DNA from: CAWBCI01 sp963787195 | GTDB lineage: Bacteria > Bacteroidota > Bacteroidia > Bacteroidales > JAGOPY01 | NCBI GenBank assembly: GCA_963787195.1 | Contig: CAWBCI010000010.1 | Coordinates: 1-17,775 of the forward strand | DNA length: 17,775 bases | Direction of reading: 5' to 3' | In this document: positions 14,391 through 17,775 of the stretch, in pieces | Numbering within the stretch: position 1 is the first letter of the stretch | Layout of the letters: the number at the start of each line of letters is the position of its first letter | Made by a program: the position numbers and the translations under genes | The notes under the pieces: model-generated | Seen by the model: only the letters and a program-made list of their open reading frames with translations | Databases searched by the model: none | Told to the model about the DNA's origin: nothing

Positions 14391-15411
14391 TACAAGTATC
14401 CCACAAGGCGAAAGCATTCATTTCACCGACGAAACTACCGGAAATCCTGCCCTCACCTGGGACTGGACTTTTGAGGGGGGTATCCCGGCCACCTCAACGG
14501 AACAAAATCCCACAGTCGAATATCCGGATTATGGCACTTATGATGTGACCCTGGTTGTGACCAATGCTGATGGCACGGATACAGAAACTAAAGCCAATTA
14601 TATCACCGTTAATGAAGTGTTTCCTCCGGAAAGTGATTTCATGGCCGACAGTGTGGAGATTACCGAAGGTGAAAATATTAATTTCACAGACCTCTCAAGC
14701 AATAATCCCTTTGCATGGGAATGGACATTTGAGGGAGGTTTCCCCACAAGCGACACTGTCCAGAATCCTGAGAATATCCTTTATGACATCCCGGGTACAT
14801 ATGATGTGAGCCTCACAGCAACAAATGCCGGCGGTTCCGGCTCACTTACCAAGAGCGGCTATATTACAGTTAATGCAGGAGCCCTGCCGGTGGCTGATTT
14901 CATGGGCGACAATACCGATATCATGGCCGGCGATACGGTGAATTTCACAGACCTCTCACTGGGAAACCCCACCAAATGGATTTGGAACTTTTATGGTGGC
15001 ACTCCTGCCGGGTCCGGAAGCCAGAACCCCAGTAATATTGTTTATGAACAGGATGGAACTTATGATGTGCAATTGCTGGTAAAGAATGCCTATGGCAGTA
15101 ATACCGTTTTGAAAACAGGATATATAATAGTCGGGCAGGTGAAGGTCCCAGAGTTTAACCGGAACAATGGCGTGGTGATTTTCCCGAATCCTTCCAATGG
15201 AAAATTCAAAATTTATATGCAGAATTTGCAGAGTGACCGGATCAATATAAGTGTCACAAATGCAGTCGGTATGCTCGTAAGTACAAAAGAATTCCCGGGG
15301 AACACACAATCCTTCGAAATGGACCTGAGAGGATTAGAAAAAGGTTTATACTTTGTAAGGATTAATGACGGACGAAACACTATCAACAGGAAAATATCCA
15401 TCACACAATAA
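14380..15411 (+). CDS. Three PKD-like repeats plus T9SS C-terminal sorting domain (3' part of the frameshifted protease gene)
   Basis: This 343-codon frame starts nominally at GTG 14380, inside the end of the protease frame, with no signal peptide or start context of its own. It is almost certainly the continuation of that gene. It has three PKD-like repeats of about 80-87 residues (about 2-79, 82-165, 169-251), each with an FTD...WxW/F...GG...YDV core. Then comes a type A T9SS sorting domain (about 262-343) with FPNPSNGKFKIYM, DLRGLEKGLYFVRI and the RKISITQ end. PKD repeats are usually spacers or carbohydrate/protein-binding modules on exported enzymes, and the CTD directs outer-membrane transport and cleavage or anchoring. 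Repeats 2 and 3 share an identical 18-nt block (14680-14697 and 14941-14958). The next protease gene begins at the very next base after the stop. Confidence 0.85.
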   Translation: MADNTSIPQGESIHFTDETTGNPALTWDWTFEGGIPATSTEQNPTVEYPDYGTYDVTLVVTNADGTDTETKANYITVNEVFPPESDFMADSVEITEGENINFTDLSSNNPFAWEWTFEGGFPTSDTVQNPENILYDIPGTYDVSLTATNAGGSGSLTKSGYITVNAGALPVADFMGDNTDIMAGDTVNFTDLSLGNPTKWIWNFYGGTPAGSGSQNPSNIVYEQDGTYDVQLLVKNAYGSNTVLKTGYIIVGQVKVPEFNRNNGVVIFPNPSNGKFKIYMQNLQSDRINISVTNAVGMLVSTKEFPGNTQSFEMDLRGLEKGLYFVRINDGRNTINRKISITQ

Positions 15412-17289
15412 ATGCATAAACTATTCCTAAGCATATTATTAGTATTTATTTTTTCAGAAGTCTCCCTGGCTCAGATCAGCCAGGGAGGGATTCCTGAATC
15501 TTATAAAATTTCAGGAAATAACCGGAATATTGATCTGGTCACACTTAAATCTCCGGATTTACAATCACTCAGGCAGGAAGATTCAGCCATGGATGATGCC
15601 GGATCCCCTCCCCGGGTTGCGGTGGATGTCGCTGTGCAGAAATCAATCCGGAACAGTGGTACCTGGAGCGTTACAAATAAAGGAGATTCCATTTGGCAAT
15701 TGGCGATTAGCGCGCCGGGGGCCCTGGCGCTGAGCCTTTCCTTCAGTGCTTTCCATCTCCCCGCCGGCGGCCGTTTGTTTATTTACAATCCTGACAGAAC
15801 ACAGCTTTTGGGAGCCTTCACAGCTTTTAATAATAAAGCTGATAATCTTTTTTCCACTGAATTGGTTCGAGGCGATACTATAATTATCGAATACGATCAG
15901 GATGCGCATGAAATTGGACTCAGCGAAATTGAGATTGCTTCTGTCGGTTATGCTTACCGCATGGTTTCACCTTTCGATGAAACTAATATCAGAGACGGAA
16001 GTTGCGAAGTTGGTATAAACTGTCCGGAAGGCGCCAACTGGCAGGACCAGAAGAGGGGCGTGGCCAGGATTTATCTGAAATACGGTACATCCTATTTCTG
16101 GTGCAGCGGATCGCTGGTCAACAATACCAGTCTGGACCGGAAACCTTATTTTCTGACAGCCAACCATTGCGCCCCCAGTCCATCAGCCCAGGACCTTGCC
16201 AATTGGATCTTTTATTTTAATTATGAAGCGCCTGATTGTGCCCCGCCGACCGTCACACCTTCGTCGAATACAATGAACGGGGCCTCCTTCATCTCACATG
16301 CACCCCTGAGTGGTTCCGATTTCCTGCTGCTGAAACTTGACAATGATGTTCCGGTAAGTTATGATCCCTTTTATAATGGCTGGGATATTTCTGGAGATGT
16401 AAGTCCGAGCGGGGTAGGTATACACCATCCGGGCGGAAGCAGCAAGAAGATATCAACCTATACGAGTCCACTCATTTCTGCCAAATGGGAGGGCATTCCG
16501 GGAACGCACTGGCAGGTAACCTGGGTGGCGACAGAAAGCGGACACGGCGTAACAGAAGGAGGTTCATCAGGTTCTCCCATTTTTGACAATAATCAAAGGA
16601 TAGTGGGTACATTGACGGGAGGGTCCTCGGCTTGTATTGCCAATTCCAGTACACAAACAGGACCTGACGAACCTGATTTCTACGGAAAATTCTCCTATTC
16701 CTGGGACCAGAACGGCAACGATCCATCCCAAAGACTGAAGGATTGGCTGGATCCTCTCAACACAGGAGTAAGGCATCTCAACGGCATGAACCCTCAATTG
16801 AGGGCTGATTTCAAAACAGATGCAGACCTTATCCTGGTTAATGGGGAGATCAACTATTCTGATTATTCATCCGGGAAACCACTCAGCTGGAAATGGATTT
16901 TTGAAGGCGGGGAGCCTTCTGAATTCAATTCACAGGACCCTCCGCCTGTTAAATATAAGGAAACCGGCTACTTTTCAACCACGCTTATTGTCTTCGATGG
17001 TATAGTAAGCGATACTGTGGTCAAAGACCGGCTTATAGAAGTGGTGAGCCGGGTCTATCCAAATCCGAGCAATGGGAAATTCAGTATATATCTGGGTGAT
17101 GTTGCCCCGGAGTATGTTAAAGCCATTATGTACAACAGATTAGGGCAGAAGACCTACGAAAAGGAATTTAAGAATAATATTGAGCGCATCCTGTCCTTCG
17201 ATATCAGTAACCTCAGCAATGGCATATATTTCGTAAGGCTGGAGTTTAACGGGCGGTTTTTGATGAATACGGTTTCCGTTATTAGATAG
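15412..17289 (+). CDS. Lysyl-endopeptidase-like secreted serine protease with PKD-like and T9SS sorting domains
   Basis: An intact 625-residue paralog of the gene before it. A signal peptide (1-20, ending VSLA) is followed by a beta-rich propeptide (about 65-190), an API-type protease domain (about 195-455), one PKD-like domain (about 464-545) and a T9SS type A sorting domain (about 547-625, from RVYPNPSNGKFSIYL to NGIYFVRL and MNTVSVIR). The triad is His252 (YFLTANHC), Asp303 (GSDFLLLKL) and Ser386 (GGSSGSPIF), with GIHHPGGSSKKIS at 337-348. Six API-type cysteines are kept (198, 204, 231, 253, 276, 408). Asp422 in PDFYGK aligns with API Asp225, so Lys-X cleavage is likely. The ATG follows the previous TAA with no gap, so it is probably translated by reinitiation from the same mRNA. 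It should be active outside the cell or at its surface. Confidence 0.93.
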   Translation: MHKLFLSILLVFIFSEVSLAQISQGGIPESYKISGNNRNIDLVTLKSPDLQSLRQEDSAMDDAGSPPRVAVDVAVQKSIRNSGTWSVTNKGDSIWQLAISAPGALALSLSFSAFHLPAGGRLFIYNPDRTQLLGAFTAFNNKADNLFSTELVRGDTIIIEYDQDAHEIGLSEIEIASVGYAYRMVSPFDETNIRDGSCEVGINCPEGANWQDQKRGVARIYLKYGTSYFWCSGSLVNNTSLDRKPYFLTANHCAPSPSAQDLANWIFYFNYEAPDCAPPTVTPSSNTMNGASFISHAPLSGSDFLLLKLDNDVPVSYDPFYNGWDISGDVSPSGVGIHHPGGSSKKISTYTSPLISAKWEGIPGTHWQVTWVATESGHGVTEGGSSGSPIFDNNQRIVGTLTGGSSACIANSSTQTGPDEPDFYGKFSYSWDQNGNDPSQRLKDWLDPLNTGVRHLNGMNPQLRADFKTDADLILVNGEINYSDYSSGKPLSWKWIFEGGEPSEFNSQDPPPVKYKETGYFSTTLIVFDGIVSDTVVKDRLIEVVSRVYPNPSNGKFSIYLGDVAPEYVKAIMYNRLGQKTYEKEFKNNIERILSFDISNLSNGIYFVRLEFNGRFLMNTVSVIR

Positions 17290-17341
17290 TCGTTGGTCGG
17301 ATGATCTCATCCCCATCCTCCCGCAAAAAGCGGGACAGGCT

Positions 17342-17358
17342 TTCTCCGCAACGGAGAA
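17342..17358. repeat. Short inverted repeats after the protease operon
   Basis: TTCTCCG-CAA-CGGAGAA is a 7-bp hairpin with a 3-nt loop. Just before it lies another, CCCGC-AAAAA-GCGGG (17320-17334). Neither is followed by a T-run, so they are poor terminators. They look like short dispersed palindromes in the 17290-17738 gene-free spacer. Confidence 0.55.
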
Positions 17359-17448
17359 GGGTGACTTGATTGCTTGTTTTCCCAATACCCGATACCCAAT
17401 CTCTCTATTCGTCAGACCTTGCAATATTTTACTGCTTCCCGCCTTAAG

Positions 17449-17656
17449 ATCCCGGCCTGCGCCGGGATGACGTCTATTATGGGGTCTAAAAAAGCGGCGC
17501 TGCACCCGGTAAAGGTTTATAAGGTATGCAGCGCCGCTTTTCTTTTATGTTAGATTCACCGTCATCCTGACGCAGGTCAGGACCCGTTGGCGATCAGCAG
17601 TGGAGTAATCAAAATCTTATCACCACATCACCTTATCACCTTATCACCTTATCACC
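17449..17656. repeat. Mosaic intergenic element, copy B
   Basis: It has the same architecture and length as the copy at 5971-6179. A REP-like hairpin ATCCCGGC-CTGC-GCCGGGAT (17449-17468) is followed by GACG. Next come a 15-bp perfect inverted repeat (17490-17541), an inverted REP-like hairpin TCCTGAC-GCAG-GTCAGGA (17565-17582) preceded by CGTCA, AATCAAAATCTT, and five TTATCACC octamers (17617-17656, the second being ACATCACC). The loop TAAAGGTTTATAAGGT closely matches TAAAGATTTATAATGT of the other copy, while stem bases differ in a paired way. It again sits between a plus-strand and a minus-strand gene. Confidence 0.85.
17490..17541. terminator. Long hairpin of copy B, possible bidirectional terminator
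   Basis: Arms AAAAGCGGCGCTGCA (17490-17504) and 17527-17541 pair perfectly over 15 bp around a 22-nt loop. The GC core with A-run and T-run ends resembles a terminator usable on both strands. It lies 200 nt after the last protease stop. Confidence 0.5.
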
Positions 17657-17673
17657 TTCCCCTGGCACCAAAC

Positions 17674-17710
17674 AAAAAAACCCAGTTCCCCTCATATGAA
17701 AGGAACTGGG
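17674..17710 (-). terminator. Intrinsic terminator of the right-edge minus-strand gene
   Basis: Read on the minus strand, CCCAGTTCC (17710-17702), a 12-nt loop and GGAACTGGG (17689-17681) form a perfect 9-bp stem. It is followed directly by TTTTTTT (17680-17674). It lies 28 nt after the stop codon at 17739-17741. There is no T-run on the plus-strand side, so it is directional. Confidence 0.88.
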
Positions 17711-17738
17711 CTCAATGTGTAATAATTATCTTAAACTT

Positions 17739-17775
17739 CTATTCGACCAGTTTTTTACGGGCGTCGAAAACTTTC
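17739..17775 (-). CDS. C-terminal end of an unidentified minus-strand gene
   Basis: The minus strand reads KVFDARKKLVE then TAG (17741-17739), followed 28 nt later by a strong terminator, which supports a true gene end. Only 11 residues are in the window, so no family can be named. The other two frames stop or read less protein-like, so this frame is favoured but not proven. Confidence 0.5.
   Translation of the reverse strand, partial: KVFDARKKLVE

Noticed and set aside
17342..17358. TTCTCCG-CAA-CGGAGAA as the terminator of the protease operon
   Set aside because: No T-run follows on either strand; the nearby long hairpin at 17490-17541 is a better candidate.

Overview
The window looks like chromosome from a member of the Bacteroidota. 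Three things point there: secreted proteins end in type IX secretion (T9SS) sorting domains, the DUF4783-nadC pairing is present, and promoters of the TTTG-N19-TAnnTTTG type lie before several genes while strong Shine-Dalgarno sites are absent. It holds about 13 protein genes, two of them cut by the window edges. I see no rRNA, tRNA, CRISPR array, phage or insertion-sequence transposase.

Left part (1-5755): a partial subtilisin-like secreted protease and an SDR oxidoreductase are on the minus strand. Facing away from them is a plus-strand run of DUF4783 exported protein, nadC (NAD synthesis) and a YihY/BrkB membrane protein, followed by a divergent gpsA-like dehydrogenase with its own promoter.

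Middle (5756-12726): a 432-bp gene-free, repeat-packed spacer separates gpsA from the convergent alaS. A divergent promoter region then serves alaS (minus) and an M23 peptidase plus MerR-type regulator pair (plus, 1-nt overlap). An MFSD1-like MFS transporter and hldD (LPS core heptose) follow on the minus strand.

Right part (12727-17775): a plus-strand operon encodes two paralogous secreted serine proteases of the lysyl endopeptidase (Achromobacter protease I, API) type, with PKD-like repeats and T9SS C-terminal domains. The first is split by an apparent 1-nt frameshift at about 14380, which separates the catalytic domain from its three PKD repeats and sorting signal. The paralogs differ at the position matching the API lysine-specificity Asp225: Asp in the second, Ala in the first. 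The window ends with a second repeat-packed spacer and the 3' end of a minus-strand gene with a clear intrinsic terminator.

The most unusual element is a mosaic repeat present twice (5971-6179 and 17449-17656, 209 and 208 bp). Its parts come in the same order: REP-like hairpin, a long GC-rich hairpin with A/T tails, an inverted REP-like hairpin, then five TTATCACC-like octamers. The central stem differs between copies by a compensatory base pair, and both copies sit between convergent genes. It looks like a BIME/MITE-type dispersed element that may also act as a bidirectional terminator.
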